A stretch of DNA of 14,441 nucleotides from Marinospirillum sp. (GTDB taxonomy: Bacteria > Pseudomonadota > Gammaproteobacteria > Pseudomonadales > Halomonadaceae), in contig NZ_JACUUA010000079.1 in the NCBI RefSeq assembly GCF_014859565.1, forward strand, positions 1 through 14,441, in the 5' to 3' direction. Under the pieces are notes generated by a model, which did not search any database, had not been told where the DNA came from, and saw only the letters and a list, made by a program, of their open reading frames with translations. Shown here one piece after another: positions 13,949-14,441 of the stretch. Every line of letters starts with the position of its first letter. The stretch's first letter is position 1. The position numbers and the translations under genes are program-made.

Positions 13949-14440
13949 TTACTCAACTCGTGGATCAGGATGATCCAGTACAGCTTGTGTCTGCTGTTGA
14001 CGGAAATTTTTTAATGCTGCTGCAACTTTTGAATCCTGCAGCGCCACAATCTGAGCCGCAAGAATACCGGCATTGGTGGCTCCTGCTTTGCCAATGGCCA
14101 GAGTTGCCACCGGTACACCACCGGGCATCTGTACAATCGACAGCAGTGAATCCATACCTTTCAGAGCCTGGGACTCAACAGGAACACCCAGTACCGGCAA
14201 ACAGGTCTGGGATGCAGCCATACCCGGCAGGTGTGCAGCACCGCCCGCACCGGCAATAATGACCTGTAGACCACGAGATTCGGCTGTTTTTGCATACTCA
14301 AACAGCAGATCTGGAGTACGGTGGGCAGAAACGACTTGCACCTCATGGCTGACGCCCAGCTTGTCCAGCATGGCTACAGCATGTTCCATGGTCGGCCAGT
14401 CCGACTTGGAACCCATGATCACGCCTACTTGTGGCTGCAT
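13949..14440 (-). CDS. purE: N5-CAIR mutase PurE (class I)
   Basis: PurE moves the carboxylate from N5 to C4 of the imidazole ring (N5-CAIR to CAIR), acting as an octamer directly after PurK. The 163-residue protein has all class I landmarks: VIMGSKSDW (7-15), SAHRTP (38-43) with catalytic His40, [12 protein letters not shown] (63-74) with His70, [35 protein letters not shown], and the end LDHPDPR. The ATG at 14440 lies one base from the window edge, so its ribosome site and the operon promoter cannot be seen, but the N-terminus matches full-length homologues. It is the first gene of the purE-purK pair. Confidence 0.96.
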   Translation of the reverse strand: MQPQVGVIMGSKSDWPTMEHAVAMLDKLGVSHEVQVVSAHRTPDLLFEYAKTAESRGLQVIIAGAGGAAHLPGMAASQTCLPVLGVPVESQALKGMDSLLSIVQMPGGVPVATLAIGKAGATNAGILAAQIVALQDSKVAAALKNFRQQQTQAVLDHPDPRVE

Positions 14441-14441
14441 C

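Noticed and set aside
1..14441. Mobile elements, CRISPR arrays, defence or biosynthetic clusters
   Set aside because: No transposase, integrase, direct-repeat array or clustered unknown genes were seen; composition and gene content are those of core chromosome.

Overview
This is a chromosomal housekeeping segment of a gammaproteobacterium. It has roughly 50-55% GC by eye, uniform codon use, and no mobile elements, CRISPR arrays or phage genes that I can see. The proteins resemble the E. coli and Pseudomonas families closely (RluB, YciO, YciI, MnmC, BipA, GlnA, PurE/PurK). The presence of ScpA/ScpB means the cell uses SMC-ScpAB rather than MukBEF, which points away from Enterobacterales and towards the Pseudomonadales/Oceanospirillales side of the class. 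I cannot name a genus.

Layout. Positions 1-55 hold the 5' part of a minus-strand tRNA-Lys(UUU), cut by the window edge, with its own stable-RNA-type promoter. From 145 to about 4173 a tight minus-strand operon reads, in transcription order, trpH/rnm (PHP phosphoesterase), yciO, scpA, scpB, rluB. Most junctions overlap or nearly touch, and several starts are GTG. Divergent from it on the plus strand are yciI and mnmC (tRNA wobble-uridine modification). mnmC runs tail-to-tail into an unrecognised 148-residue membrane-anchored protein gene (6587-7033, minus). That gene begins 11 bases past the terminator of typA/bipA (7092-8906, minus).

The 428-base region between typA and glnA is the richest regulatory stretch. 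It contains a textbook sigma-54 -24/-12 promoter and an NtrC-type dyad for glnA, a -10 element and structured leader for typA, and two unexplained inverted repeats. glnA (9335-10741) ends at a strong terminator. Beyond it is a 41-codon single-TM small protein gene on the minus strand (10909-11034), with its own ribosome binding site and terminator. A degenerate PilZ-like gene (plus) then converges, with interlocking stop codons, on a DUF501 gene (minus). dps (minus), with half-site repeats just upstream, and the purE-purK purine operon (minus) close the window.

The window joins translation (tRNA-Lys, RluB, MnmC, BipA), chromosome segregation (ScpAB), nitrogen assimilation (GlnA), purine synthesis (PurEK) and stress protection (Dps). 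I found no clear previously undescribed multi-gene system. The most original items are the 41-residue membrane protein, the 148-residue anchored protein behind a terminator, the PilZ-like protein lacking c-di-GMP ligands, and unexplained dyads near typA and dps.
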